Positions 17,940 to 26,212 of a stretch of DNA of 64,000 nt are shown in pieces. A program made the translations under genes and the position numbers. The DNA is from Streptomyces sp. ERV7 (GTDB lineage: Bacteria > Actinomycetota > Actinomycetes > Streptomycetales > Streptomycetaceae): NCBI RefSeq assembly GCF_001653515.1, contig NZ_LYOY01000001.1, forward strand, positions 744,001 through 808,000, in the 5' to 3' direction. Numbering within the stretch: position 1 is the first letter of the stretch; the number at the start of each line of letters is the position of its first letter. The notes below the pieces were generated by a model. The model had not been told where the DNA came from. It searched no databases and was given only the letters and a program-made list of their open reading frames with translations.

Positions 17940-18548
17940 TCAATCGGCCGCTGAGTCCGCCTTGACCAGTCGGCGGACCTGAACCACATACAGGATCCCT
18001 GCCCACCAATACAGAGTTGTACCCCATCCGGCGAACGCCCATCCGAAAATCGCCGCCAGATCAGCGAGCCATCCGCTTCCGTCGCTCAGCAGAAGCAACG
18101 GGAAGGCGTACATGAGGTTGAAGGTGGCCGCCTTACCCAGGAAGTTCACCTGCGGCGGCGGATAGCCGTGCCTGCGGAGGATTCCCACCATCACCAGAAG
18201 CATCAGCTCCCGGGCCAAAAGGGCAGCGGTCAGCCAGACCGGCAGAATCTCCCGCCAGGTGAGACCCACGAGCGTGGAAAGGATGTACAGCCGGTCGGCC
18301 GCCGGGTCGAGGAGCCGGCCGAGACTGCTGATCTGGTTCCAGCGCCGGGCGAGCTTCCCGTCCAGGTAGTCACTGACACCGCTCAGCGCGAGTACGAGCA
18401 ATGCCCAGCCATCGCTCTTGGGGCCGCCGAACTCGGGTCGGAGGATCAGCCACAGGAACACGGGTACGCCGACGAGACGCGCCATGCTGAGGATGTTGGG
18501 GATGGTGAGCACCCGGTCCGTCTGAACGCGAGTCTCCTGGACCTCCAC
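17940..18548 (-). CDS. CDP-alcohol phosphatidyltransferase
   Basis: A 202-residue integral membrane enzyme that joins a CDP-activated lipid to an alcohol such as glycerol-3-phosphate. The family signature is complete: DYLDGKLARRWNQ followed by SSLGRLLDPAADR gives D-x2-DG-x2-AR-x8-G-x3-D-x3-D. Five or so hydrophobic segments surround it (ILSMARLVGVPVFLWLIL, LLALELMLLVMVG-like, YAFPLLLLSDG). GTG 18548 has AGGAGGC seven bases upstream and is preferred to the longer frame starting at 18656. It resembles PgsA and equals the Rv1822 position, but the alcohol substrate is not fixed by sequence. Confidence 0.87.
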   Translation of the reverse strand: MEVQETRVQTDRVLTIPNILSMARLVGVPVFLWLILRPEFGGPKSDGWALLVLALSGVSDYLDGKLARRWNQISSLGRLLDPAADRLYILSTLVGLTWREILPVWLTAALLARELMLLVMVGILRRHGYPPPQVNFLGKAATFNLMYAFPLLLLSDGSGWLADLAAIFGWAFAGWGTTLYWWAGILYVVQVRRLVKADSAAD

Positions 18549-18652
18549 CCGGGGGCCTCCTGTGAAAGTGCCAACGATGCCCCCTGACCTTACCGGCAGC
18601 GAACGGCCATGAGTGCACAGGGGTACGGGCCCGTTCTGAACGGGTCCTGAAC

Positions 18653-18700
18653 GCAAAAATGCCTCAACCCCCGGCCCAAAAGGGCACGGGGGTTGAGGCT
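18653..18700 (-). terminator. Intrinsic terminator of the rRNA operon
   Basis: On the minus strand AGCCTCAACCCCCG and CGGGGGTTGAGGC form a 12-13 bp stem with a loop around CCCTTTTGGG, followed by ATTTTTGCG. It lies just after the 5S gene and before the CDP-alcohol transferase gene, the usual place and form for a strong rRNA terminator. Confidence 0.93.
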
Positions 18701-18708
18701 AAAGATTG

Positions 18709-18828
18709 TTCGGCGGCGTCCTACTCTCCCACAGGGTCCCCCCTGCAGTACCATCGGCGCTGAAAGGCTTAGCTTCCGGGTTCGGAATGTAACCGGGCGT
18801 TTCCCTAACGCTATGACCACCGAAACCC
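18709..18828 (-). rRNA. rrf: 5S ribosomal RNA
   Basis: The minus strand reads GTTTCGGTGGTCATAGCG, CCCGGTTACATTCCGAACCC, GGAAGCTAAGCC and GGGAGAGTAGGACGCCGCCG, the conserved parts of a Streptomyces 5S rRNA in proper order. Length and both helix I strands (CGGTGGT / CGCCGCCG) appear complete, so the gene looks intact although the operon upstream of it is not. Confidence 0.95.
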
Positions 18829-18933
18829 TATCGGTTTCGAGCGAACAAGCACACTTTTTAGTTAAGTGGGTTCTGCTCAACCAGCAACTGTTCGTTGCTT
18901 CAGAACTAACACAGTGGACGCGAGCAACTGAGG

Positions 18934-19401
<468 letters not shown>

Positions 19402-19690
19402 TCTTTTCTCGACCCGATTTCCTCGGCGCTTTCCAGGTTTCCGCTTTCGCGTTTCCCTTTCCGGCGACTCCGACTCTACCAGTGCTTTTCCTTCGTTCTG
19501 ACCACTTCGTTTTGCGGCGTACGGAAATACCGACACGGCAAAGCAGAGGCACAGATCAAGATCAGCAAGTTGAGGAGGAGCTTGCCCGTCCCGACACATT
19601 CACGTGAAGTTCACACGTTGCGGTCAGGCGGGACTTAGGACAGTACAGGCCCCGGCGCGGTCGGGGCAAATCGGCCCTGGGCCCTCCGGG
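19402..19690 (-). promoter_or_regulatory. rRNA operon promoter and leader region, fused to 23S fragment
   Basis: On the minus strand this stretch reads GGAAAGGGAAACGCGAAAGC, GGAAACCTGGAAAGCGCCGA and GGAAATCGGGTCGAG. I recognise this purine-rich text as the pre-16S leader found upstream of Streptomyces 16S genes. Before it (19510-19690) is the less GC-rich region expected to hold the rRNA promoters, with a pyrimidine/AT mixture unlike coding DNA. Individual promoters were not assigned. Leader text meets 23S text at about 19401, so 16S, the spacer and most of 23S are absent. Confidence 0.72.
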
Positions 19691-19694
19691 GGTT

Positions 19695-19710
19695 TATGGT
19701 CTAGTCCACT
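19695..19710 (+). promoter_or_regulatory. DasR-responsive element (dre)-like site 1
   Basis: TATGGTCTAGTCCACT closely matches the 16-bp dre consensus (ACTGGTCTAGACCACT/AGT), with one change in the central palindrome. DasR is the GntR-type N-acetylglucosamine regulator known to control PTS genes crr and ptsI in Streptomyces. The site is 163 bp before the crr start. Confidence 0.72.
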
Positions 19711-19715
19711 ACCGC

Positions 19716-19731
19716 ACCGGTCTAGTCCAGT
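19716..19731 (+). promoter_or_regulatory. DasR-responsive element (dre)-like site 2
   Basis: ACCGGTCTAGTCCAGT repeats the GGTCTAGTCCA core of site 1, with centres 21 bp apart (two helical turns), so two DasR dimers could bind the same DNA face. Both sites lie between the rRNA promoter region and crr. Confidence 0.72.
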
Positions 19732-19872
19732 AGTCTCCGTCGGGGAAGCCCGACCTGGAGACATACCAGGCGAACCCGGACTTCTTATGACTTACCCTTC
19801 TGAACAGTACGCCGTCACACAGCAAGTAGTGGCGGTGACACGAAGAAGCCCCACCCCCCTGGGAGGCCATCC

Positions 19873-20322
19873 ATGACCACCGTGACGTCCCCGCTCGCCG
19901 GGCGTGCCATCGGACTCGCGGCAGTGCCCGATCCGGTGTTCTCCGGCGCAATGGTGGGCCCCGGTACCGCCATCGACCCCGTACGAGAGCCCTCGGAGGC
20001 GGTTTCCCCCGTCGACGGTGTCATCGTCTCCCTGCACCCGCACGCTTTCGTCGTCGTCGACGACGAGGGCCACGGTGTGCTGACGCACCTCGGTATCGAC
20101 ACCGTTCAGCTCAACGGCGAGGGCTTCGAGCTCCTCGTCAACAAGGGCGACACCGTGACGCGCGGCCAGGCCGTCGTGCGCTGGAACCCGGCCGCCGTGG
20201 AAGAGGCCGGGAAGTCCCCGGTGTGCCCCATCGTGGCTCTCGAGGCCACGGCCGAGTCCCTCTCCTCCCTCGTCGACAGCGGCGATGTGAAGGCCGGCGA
20301 CGCCCTCTTCACCTGGAAGTAG
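19873..20322 (+). CDS. crr: PTS glucose-type EIIA component
   Basis: A 149-residue soluble phosphocarrier of the phosphotransferase system. The two conserved histidines are present: LHPHAFVV (His57) and GVLTHLGIDTVQL (His72, the phosphorylated one), with the following NGEGFELLVNKGDTV loop. In Streptomyces this IIA serves N-acetylglucosamine uptake (IIA-Crr) and accepts phosphate from HPr. ATG 19873 has GGGAGG nine bases upstream. ptsI follows 95 bp downstream in the same direction. Two dre-like sites upstream point to DasR control. Confidence 0.93.
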   Translation: MTTVTSPLAGRAIGLAAVPDPVFSGAMVGPGTAIDPVREPSEAVSPVDGVIVSLHPHAFVVVDDEGHGVLTHLGIDTVQLNGEGFELLVNKGDTVTRGQAVVRWNPAAVEEAGKSPVCPIVALEATAESLSSLVDSGDVKAGDALFTWK

Positions 20323-20417
20323 TTCGGCCAGCAGTCGTGACGCCGCCGTCGTCGAGACGGTGAGTCGGACATCCACCGCGGTGGCGGAGACCGCCGCACC
20401 AATCGGAGACGGGTGAA

Positions 20418-22082
20418 ATGGAGACAACGCTGCGAGGCGTCGGCGTGAGCCACGGTGTGGCGATCGGCCAGGTCCGGCACATGGGTACCGCGGTCCTGGA
20501 GCCGCCGGCCAAGCAGATTCCGGCGGAGGACGCGGAGCGCGAACAGGGGCGTGCCCGCAAGGCCGTGGAGGCCGTGGCGGCCGATCTCAACGCGCGCGGC
20601 AACCTGGCGGGAGGCGAGGCCCAGGCCGTGCTGGAGGCCCAGGCCCTGATCGCCCAGGACCCGGAGCTGATCGCCGACGTCGACCGGCGCATCGCCGTCG
20701 GCAGCACCGCCGAGCGTGCGGTGTACGACGCGTTCTCGCACTACCGCGAGCTGCTCGCGGGCGCCGGTGAGTACATGGCCGGGCGGGTGGCGGACCTCGA
20801 CGACGTGCGCAACCGCATCGTGGCACGCCTGCTGGGCGTCCCGATGCCGGGCGTCCCGGACAGCGACGAGCCGTACGTACTGATCGCACGCGACCTCGCT
20901 CCCGCCGACACCGCGCTGCTCGACCCGGCTCTGGTGCTCGGCTTCGTGACCGAGGAGGGCGGGCCGACCAGCCACAGCGCGATCCTGGCGCGGGCGCTCG
21001 GCGTTCCCGCGATCGTGGCGCTGCCGGGCGCCGGTGAGCTGGCCGAGGGCACGCTGATCGCCGTCGACGGCAGCACCGGCGAGATCTTCGTCGACCCCAG
21101 TGACGACAAGCGCGCCGAGCTGGAGCGTGCCGCCGCCGAGCGCAGGGCCGCGCTGGCCGCGTCGTCCGGTCCGGGTGCGACGTCGGACGGGCACAAGGTG
21201 CCGCTGCTCGCCAACGTCGGCGGTCCCGCCGATGTGCCGGCGGCGGTGGAGGCGGGGGCCGGGGGGGGGTTCCGTACCGAGTTCCTCTTCCTCGACGACT
21301 CCGCCAAGGCGCCGTCGGAGGAGAAGCAGGTCGAGGCGTACCGCAAGGTGCTTGAGGCGTTTCCCGAGGGCCGTGTGGTCGTGCGGGTGCTGGACGCCGG
21401 CGCCGACAAGCCGCTCGACTTCCTGACGCCCGCCGACGAGCCGAACCCGGCGCTCGGTGTGCGCGGTCTGCGGTCGCTCCTGGACCACCCCGAGGTGCTC
21501 CGGACGCAGCTGACGGCGCTGGCCAAGGCCGTCGAGGGGCTTCCGGTCTATCTGGAGGTCATGGCGCCGATGGTCGCGGACCGTGCGGACGCCAAGGCGT
21601 TCGCGGACGCGTGCCGGGCGGCCGGGCTGCGGGCGAAGTTCGGCGCGATGGTGGAGATCCCGTCCGCCGCGCTCCGCGCGCGCTCGATCCTCCAGGAGGT
21701 CGAGTTCCTTTCGCTGGGCACCAACGACCTGGCCCAGTACACGTTCGCGGCCGACCGGCAGGTCGGTGCGGTGTCGCGGCTGCAGGACCCGTGGCAGCCG
21801 GCGCTGCTCGACCTGGTCGCGCTGTCCGCCGATGCGGCCAAGGCCGAGGGCAAGAGCTGTGGTGTCTGTGGTGAGGCCGCCTCCGATCCGCTGCTCGCGT
21901 GTGTGCTCACCGGTCTGGGTGTGACCAGCCTGTCGATGGGTGCCGCGTCCATTCCTTATGTGCGCGCGACGCTGGCGAAGTACACGCTCGCCCAGTGCGA
22001 GCGCGCCGCCGCCGCGGCCCGTGCCGCGGACTCGGCCGAGGAGGCCCGGGTGGCCGCGCAGGCGGTGCTGTCCGGGGAGTGA
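20418..22082 (+). CDS. ptsI: PTS enzyme I (PEP-protein phosphotransferase), with short deletion
   Basis: A 554-residue cytoplasmic enzyme that starts the PTS by moving phosphate from PEP to HPr. The phosphohistidine lies in GGPTSHSAILAR (His186). The PEP-binding TIM-barrel half includes RTEFLFLDDS, RVLDAGADKPLDF, GLRSLLDHPEVLRTQ, SLGTNDLAQYTF and the active cysteine in KSCGVCGEAASDP. At about residues 278-285 the usual GAEGVGLFRTEF reads GAGGGFRTEF: two residues are missing and the region is encoded by an uninterrupted run of nine or ten G (about 21261-21270). The frame is kept. This is either a damaging in-frame deletion or a base-calling error. Confidence 0.92.
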   Translation: METTLRGVGVSHGVAIGQVRHMGTAVLEPPAKQIPAEDAEREQGRARKAVEAVAADLNARGNLAGGEAQAVLEAQALIAQDPELIADVDRRIAVGSTAERAVYDAFSHYRELLAGAGEYMAGRVADLDDVRNRIVARLLGVPMPGVPDSDEPYVLIARDLAPADTALLDPALVLGFVTEEGGPTSHSAILARALGVPAIVALPGAGELAEGTLIAVDGSTGEIFVDPSDDKRAELERAAAERRAALAASSGPGATSDGHKVPLLANVGGPADVPAAVEAGAGGGFRTEFLFLDDSAKAPSEEKQVEAYRKVLEAFPEGRVVVRVLDAGADKPLDFLTPADEPNPALGVRGLRSLLDHPEVLRTQLTALAKAVEGLPVYLEVMAPMVADRADAKAFADACRAAGLRAKFGAMVEIPSAALRARSILQEVEFLSLGTNDLAQYTFAADRQVGAVSRLQDPWQPALLDLVALSADAAKAEGKSCGVCGEAASDPLLACVLTGLGVTSLSMGAASIPYVRATLAKYTLAQCERAAAAARAADSAEEARVAAQAVLSGE

Positions 22083-22120
22083 CCCGGGCCGTCCGCTGCC
22101 GCCGCGCAGTGTCTGAGTGA

Positions 22121-22162
22121 GAGGGGCTTCCCGTCGCCGGTGCGACGGGGAGCCCCTTTCGC
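22121..22162. terminator. Hairpin terminator between ptsI and the convergent gene
   Basis: GAGGGGCTTCCCGTCG and CGACGGGGAGCCCCTTTC form a stem of about 14 bp with a short CCGGTG loop and a TTTC tail in the ptsI direction. It can serve both convergent transcripts. Confidence 0.85.
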
Positions 22163-22179
22163 TTGCGGGCCCCGGACCG

Positions 22180-22713
22180 TCAGTGGTCGGTGGCGGGCTG
22201 GTCGAACGGGAAGCCCGCGCGGTAGTCCACTCCTGGTTCGGGTGCCACCGGGTCTCCGGTGTCCGCGTCCGTGCAGTACGCGCTGAAGACCTCCCCGGCG
22301 GTGAGCGGGAGCAGACGGCCCTCGTGCAGCCGCCAGCCGTGGACGCGGTCGGGCTTGTCCGGCCCCGTCGTCCGCAGGACCAGGCCCCCCGGGCTGTGCT
22401 GGGCGAGGCCCGCCGCGAGGACGGTGACGAACTCGGCGACGTCCGTCTCGTCGAGCAGGGCCGGGTCGCCGTCGCGGCCGTCGGCGTGGAGCACGGCGAT
22501 GAGCTGCTCCTGCTGGGCCTGGACGCTGCACACCATGTGGTGCAGGCCCGGACCCGCCGCCTCGATCAGGCGCGTGAGGATCGTCGAGGCGCGTTCGAAG
22601 GCGGAGCGGCCGATGTCCTGGCCGCATTCGGCGCACTCCCCCAGGTCGGCCAGGAGCAGTGTCGCGTAGTCCCAGGTCGCCTGGCGGACCGCTTTGTTGA
22701 TGAGCTCGGGCAC
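22180..22713 (-). CDS. Conserved hypothetical protein downstream of Nudix gene
   Basis: A protein of about 177 residues with no recognised domain. Visible are ELINKAVRQATWDYATLLLA, a Cys pair (ECAECGQD) that could bind metal, a helical middle (FERASTILTRLIEAAGPGLH) and an acidic, glycine-poor C-terminus ending PFDQPATDH. GTG 22713 is the first usable start in frame. However the frame upstream still reads protein-like (VAYAGQPIDRL) without any ATG/GTG before it runs into the Nudix gene, so the natural N-terminus may be longer or affected by an indel. It is cotranscribed with the Nudix gene. Confidence 0.6.
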   Translation of the reverse strand: MPELINKAVRQATWDYATLLLADLGECAECGQDIGRSAFERASTILTRLIEAAGPGLHHMVCSVQAQQEQLIAVLHADGRDGDPALLDETDVAEFVTVLAAGLAQHSPGGLVLRTTGPDKPDRVHGWRLHEGRLLPLTAGEVFSAYCTDADTGDPVAPEPGVDYRAGFPFDQPATDH

Positions 22714-22759
22714 CAGGCGGTCGATGGGCTGGCCCGCGTAGGCGACGCGGGCGCCGCCC

Positions 22760-23290
22760 TCACCGCACCCCCTCGAACCACGCCCGTACCGCCTGTGTGT
22801 GCAGCGGGAACGCCAGCTCCTCGGGGCGGCGCAGCACCTGCCAGCCCGCGGTCTCGTCCGTCGGGGCGGACGGCGGGAGTTCGGCCGCGGCGCGGGTCGG
22901 CAGCAGGCCGAACAGAAGCACGTGGTGCGGGGAGCTGAGCGCGTCCGCGAGGCGCACATCCGCGGCGGACGCATCGATTCCGGTCTCCTCGTACAGCTCG
23001 CGGACGACCGCCTCCTGCCACAGTTCGCCGTCGTCGACGAAGCCGCCCGGCAGGGCGAAGCGGCCGATGTGGGGCTCGATGGCGCGGGTGATGACGACAA
23101 TTCCCGTACCGCGCGCGTCCCGCACCGGCAGCAGGGCGAGGGCGACGGGCAGCGGATTGCGATAGGTGACGGTCCCGCACGCCGCGCAGCGGCGGGGCCA
23201 GCCGGCCGAGGCCGAGGGGTAGGGCGCTCCGCACGCGGCGCAGTGCGAGTCCTTCACAGGCTGCTTCGAGGTCTTCGGGGTCCCGGTCAC
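22760..23290 (-). CDS. Nudix hydrolase with zinc ribbon
   Basis: A 176-residue Nudix enzyme. A zinc ribbon (HCAACGAPYP, RRCAACGTVTYRNPLPVAL) precedes the Nudix domain, as in NADH pyrophosphatase-like proteins. The Nudix box is GFVDDGELWQEAVVRELYEE followed by TGI, matching G-x5-E-x7-RE-U-x-EE-x-G-U. It would cleave a nucleoside diphosphate linked to another group; substrate unknown. The following minus-strand gene starts about 45 bp later, suggesting one transcript. Confidence 0.9.
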   Translation of the reverse strand: MTGTPKTSKQPVKDSHCAACGAPYPSASAGWPRRCAACGTVTYRNPLPVALALLPVRDARGTGIVVITRAIEPHIGRFALPGGFVDDGELWQEAVVRELYEETGIDASAADVRLADALSSPHHVLLFGLLPTRAAAELPPSAPTDETAGWQVLRRPEELAFPLHTQAVRAWFEGVR

Positions 23291-23382
23291 GCGCGGACTT
23301 TAACCGAATACATTCGGCCATCGGATCACATTGCCCCAACTCCCCCTTTTCTACGACCCATTGAGCCATGAAGGGTGTGCAC

Positions 23383-24189
23383 ATGACACTCAGATCGACC
23401 ATGCGCGGCTTCGTCGCCGCTGCCGCCGCCCTGCTCGCCGTGACCGCCACGACCTCCACCGCCCGGGCCACGCCCGAGCCCAAGGCGCCCGCCGAGTTCG
23501 TGGCGCTGGCCACCGTGGACCCGACGATCATCCAGGAGATGCGCTACATCACGCCGCACAACTTCGTGGGCCGCCCGATCGACGGCTACCGGCAGCCGGT
23601 GTGCATCCTGACCCGCCAGGCGGCCCGGGCGCTGCACCAGGCACAGCTGAAGCTGCTCCGCGAGGGCTACTCGCTGAAGGTGTACGACTGCTTCCGGCCG
23701 CAGCGGGCCGTCGACACGTTCGTGGAGTGGGCGAAGGACCTGGACGACCAGAGAATGAAGACCGAGTTCTATCCGCTTGTCGACAAGTCGAGGCTGTTCG
23801 AGGACGTCTACATCGCGGCCAAGTCCGGGCACAGCAGGGGCAGTTCGGTGGACATCACCCTCGTCAAGCTGCCCGCGTGGCCGACGCCGCCCTACCGTCC
23901 CGGCCAGCCGCTCGTGCCGTGCTTCGCACCCGAGGACCAGCGCTTCCCGGACAACTCCGTCGACATGGGCACCGGATTCGACTGCTTCGACACCCTGTCG
24001 CACACCGACGACCCCCGCATCCAGGGCGTCCAGCGCGCCAACCGCCAGCTCCTGAAGGGCACGCTCCAGGCCGCCGGATTCGTCGGGATCCCCCAGGAGT
24101 GGTGGCACTACACCTTCCAGCCGGAGCCGTTCCCCGAGACCTACTTCGACTTCCCGGTGGCGTGGCGCTCGGTCGCCGGACACCGCTGA
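23383..24189 (+). CDS. Secreted D-Ala-D-Ala dipeptidase (VanX / M15D family)
   Basis: A 268-residue exported zinc dipeptidase. The signal peptide is MRGFVAAAAALLAVTATTST with cleavage near ARA. Zinc ligands are in SGHSRGSSVDITLV (His and Asp) and PQEWWHYTF (catalytic Glu and His), the VanX pattern SxHxxGxAxD...EWWH. YDCFRPQRAV supplies the transition-state Arg. Export suggests a role in trimming peptidoglycan peptides rather than cytoplasmic vancomycin resistance. ATG 23383 has GAAGGG eight bases upstream and is preferred to ATG 23368, which has no ribosome-binding site. Confidence 0.9.
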   Translation: MTLRSTMRGFVAAAAALLAVTATTSTARATPEPKAPAEFVALATVDPTIIQEMRYITPHNFVGRPIDGYRQPVCILTRQAARALHQAQLKLLREGYSLKVYDCFRPQRAVDTFVEWAKDLDDQRMKTEFYPLVDKSRLFEDVYIAAKSGHSRGSSVDITLVKLPAWPTPPYRPGQPLVPCFAPEDQRFPDNSVDMGTGFDCFDTLSHTDDPRIQGVQRANRQLLKGTLQAAGFVGIPQEWWHYTFQPEPFPETYFDFPVAWRSVAGHR

Positions 24190-24229
24190 GCGACGCCCCC
24201 TGCCGGAGCGCGGCCACCCGTGGCACACT

Positions 24230-24246
24230 TCTGACGTTCCGTCAGA
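24230..24246. promoter_or_regulatory. Perfect inverted repeat, candidate operator before DUF35-thiolase operon
   Basis: TCTGACG-TTC-CGTCAGA is a perfect 7-3-7 palindrome 20 bp before the TTG start of the DUF35 gene. Its size and position suit a TetR-family repressor of acyl-CoA metabolism, but no such regulator gene is next to it. Confidence 0.6.
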
Positions 24247-24265
24247 TTCGAGGCCGGGAGGGGTT

Positions 24266-24715
24266 TTGACGCGCACGCGCACGCCCGTGGTGGCGGGCTG
24301 GTTCACGGAGGCGGAGGATCAGGGGTTCCGGCTGCTCGGCACCCGGTGCTCGGCCTGCGCCTCCGTGTTCTTCCCCCGCGAGGACTCCTTCTGCCGCAAC
24401 CCGGCCTGCTCCGGGCGGGAGTTGACCGAGGTGGCGCTGTCCGGGCGCGGGCGCGTCTGGTCGTACACCGACGGGCGCTACCGGCCGCCCGCGCCCTACG
24501 TCTGCGACCCCGAGGCCGTCTGGCAGCCGTACACCCTGGTCGCGGTGGAGCTGGCGGCGGAGCGGCTGGTCGTCCTCGGCCAGGCCGCGCCGGGGGTGAC
24601 CACCGCCGACCTCGCTGTCGGGATGGAGGTCGAGGTGGTGCCCGGTGTGCTCAACGAGGACGCCGGGACGGTCTGGACGACCTGGCACTGGCGGCCCGTG
24701 GAGGCGGGCGCATGA
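24266..24715 (+). CDS. DUF35 / OB-fold zinc-ribbon acyl-CoA-binding protein
   Basis: A 149-residue partner protein of lipid-transfer-type thiolases. The N-terminal rubredoxin-like zinc ribbon has RCSACASVFFPREDSFCRNP with CSG following, four cysteines in place. The C-terminal OB-fold includes GRVWSYTDGRY, PYTLVAVEL and VGMEVEVVPG. In steroid and acyl-CoA catabolism such proteins form complexes with thiolase-like enzymes. TTG 24266 is preceded by GGGAGGGG. Its stop overlaps the thiolase start (ATGA), so the two are translated together. Confidence 0.88.
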   Translation: MTRTRTPVVAGWFTEAEDQGFRLLGTRCSACASVFFPREDSFCRNPACSGRELTEVALSGRGRVWSYTDGRYRPPAPYVCDPEAVWQPYTLVAVELAAERLVVLGQAAPGVTTADLAVGMEVEVVPGVLNEDAGTVWTTWHWRPVEAGA

Positions 24716-25908
24716 GCGGCACGGGTGACATCGCGGTCCTCGGCGCCGGAATGCACCCCTGGGGCAAGTGGGGGCGCGGCTTCGTCGAGTACGGGACGGT
24801 CGCGGCCCGCGCCGCGCTCGCCGACGCCGGGCTCGACTGGCCCGACATCCAGTCCGTGGTCGGCGCCGACACCGTGCGCGGCGGCTATCCCGGGTATGTG
24901 GCCGGGGCGACCTTCGCGCGGGCGCTGGGCTGGCAGGGCGCGCGCGTGACGAGTGTGTACGCGGCCTGCGCGTCCGGGGCGCAGGCGATCAACGCGGCCC
25001 GGGCGCAGATCCTCTCGGGAATGGCCGAGGTGGCGCTCGTGGTGGGCGCCGACGCCGCGCCCAAGGGCTTCTTCGCCCCCGCGGGCGGCGAGCGGCACGA
25101 CGATCCCGACTGGCTGCGGTTCCGGGTCCTGGGCGCCACCAACCCGGCCTACTTCGGGCTCTACGCCCGCCGCCGCATGGCCCTGCACGGCGACACGGTC
25201 GACGACTTCGCGCGCGTGAAGGTGAAGAACGCGGCGGCGGGCGCGCTCAACCCGTACGCCCGCTACCGCAAGGCGGTGACCGCCGAGGAGGTCGCCGCCT
25301 CGGCCGTGGTCGCCGATCCGCTGCGGCTGCTCGACATCTGCGCGACCTCCGACGGAGCTGCCGCCCTGGTGCTGTGCGGCATGGACTTCGCGCGCCGGCA
25401 CGGGGCGGTGGATCCGGTGCGCATCCGGGCCGTCTCCACGGTCACGCCCACCTACCCCAACACCGTCCTCGACCTGCCGGACATCGCCACCGACTCGGCG
25501 GTCGCGGCGGAGCCCTCGCCGTACTCCTTCCGCGCCTCCATCGCACGGGCCGCCTACGAGGAGGCCGGGCTCGGACCCGAGGACCTGTCGCTGGCCGAGG
25601 TGTACGACCTGTCGACCGCCCTGGAGCTGGAGTGGTACGAGGATCTGGGGCTGTGCGGTGCCGGGGAGGGCGCAAAGCTCGTACGGGAGGGCGTGACGGC
25701 GCTCGGCGGTCGCGTTCCGGTGAACGCGAGCGGGGGGCTCGCATCGTTCGGCGAGGCGGTGCCCGCCCAGGCGATCGCGCAGGTCTGCGAGCTCACCTGG
25801 CAGCTGCGCGGCACGGCGGGCGAGCGGCAGATCGACGGGGCGAGGGCCGGGATCACCGCCAATCAGGGCCTGTTCGGGCACGGCTCGTCGGTGATCGCGG
25901 TGCGCTGA
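24712..25908 (+). CDS. Thiolase-family protein (lipid-transfer type)
   Basis: A 398-residue thiolase-fold enzyme. The active-site cysteine lies in YAACASGAQAINAARAQI. The C-terminal catalytic parts are NASGGLASFGEAVPAQA and NQGLFGHGSSVIAV (His). The classical second thiolase Cys (GGGxCxGxG) is not present, as in SCP-x/lipid-transfer or Ltp2-like proteins that act as thiolases or aldolases together with a DUF35 partner. The natural acyl-CoA is unknown. The N-terminal DIAVLGAGMHPWGKWGRGF is typical of this branch. Confidence 0.86.
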   Translation: MSGTGDIAVLGAGMHPWGKWGRGFVEYGTVAARAALADAGLDWPDIQSVVGADTVRGGYPGYVAGATFARALGWQGARVTSVYAACASGAQAINAARAQILSGMAEVALVVGADAAPKGFFAPAGGERHDDPDWLRFRVLGATNPAYFGLYARRRMALHGDTVDDFARVKVKNAAAGALNPYARYRKAVTAEEVAASAVVADPLRLLDICATSDGAAALVLCGMDFARRHGAVDPVRIRAVSTVTPTYPNTVLDLPDIATDSAVAAEPSPYSFRASIARAAYEEAGLGPEDLSLAEVYDLSTALELEWYEDLGLCGAGEGAKLVREGVTALGGRVPVNASGGLASFGEAVPAQAIAQVCELTWQLRGTAGERQIDGARAGITANQGLFGHGSSVIAVR

Positions 25909-26212
25909 GCTCCGGGCCGCCGCCGTGTGCGTACCCCGGCGGCCGGTGCTGTCGGCGACCTTGACGCTCCATCACGGCCGGTGAACACTTCCCGTTGTCT
26001 CTCGGCGTCGCCGTTCCTCGGCTCCGGGCCGCGTGCCGTCGCACGCGGTCGCCGGGCTGCTCCCCCACGGGCGACACCGCCAGACGAGCACGCTCGTCCC
26101 GGATGCCGGGCGGGGTCGGTCCGACCCCCGCCACCGGCTCCGCAGCCATGGAAAGCGCGCACCCTGCACGGAGGACCGGGGCCACGCCCCGGGCGAGGGC
26201 CTAGGAGCAGCC
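25909..26212 (+). promoter_or_regulatory. glpF upstream region
   Basis: This 304-bp stretch has no gene. A candidate promoter is TTGACG (25961-25966) with AACACT 17 bp downstream, and it fits a long untranslated leader. Two inverted repeats follow: GACGAGC-AC-GCTCGTC (26083-26098) and GGCGGGGTCGG-T-CCGACCCCCGCC (26109-26132). Either could be an operator or an RNA hairpin affecting glpFK expression. No GylR-type site was recognised. Confidence 0.4.
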
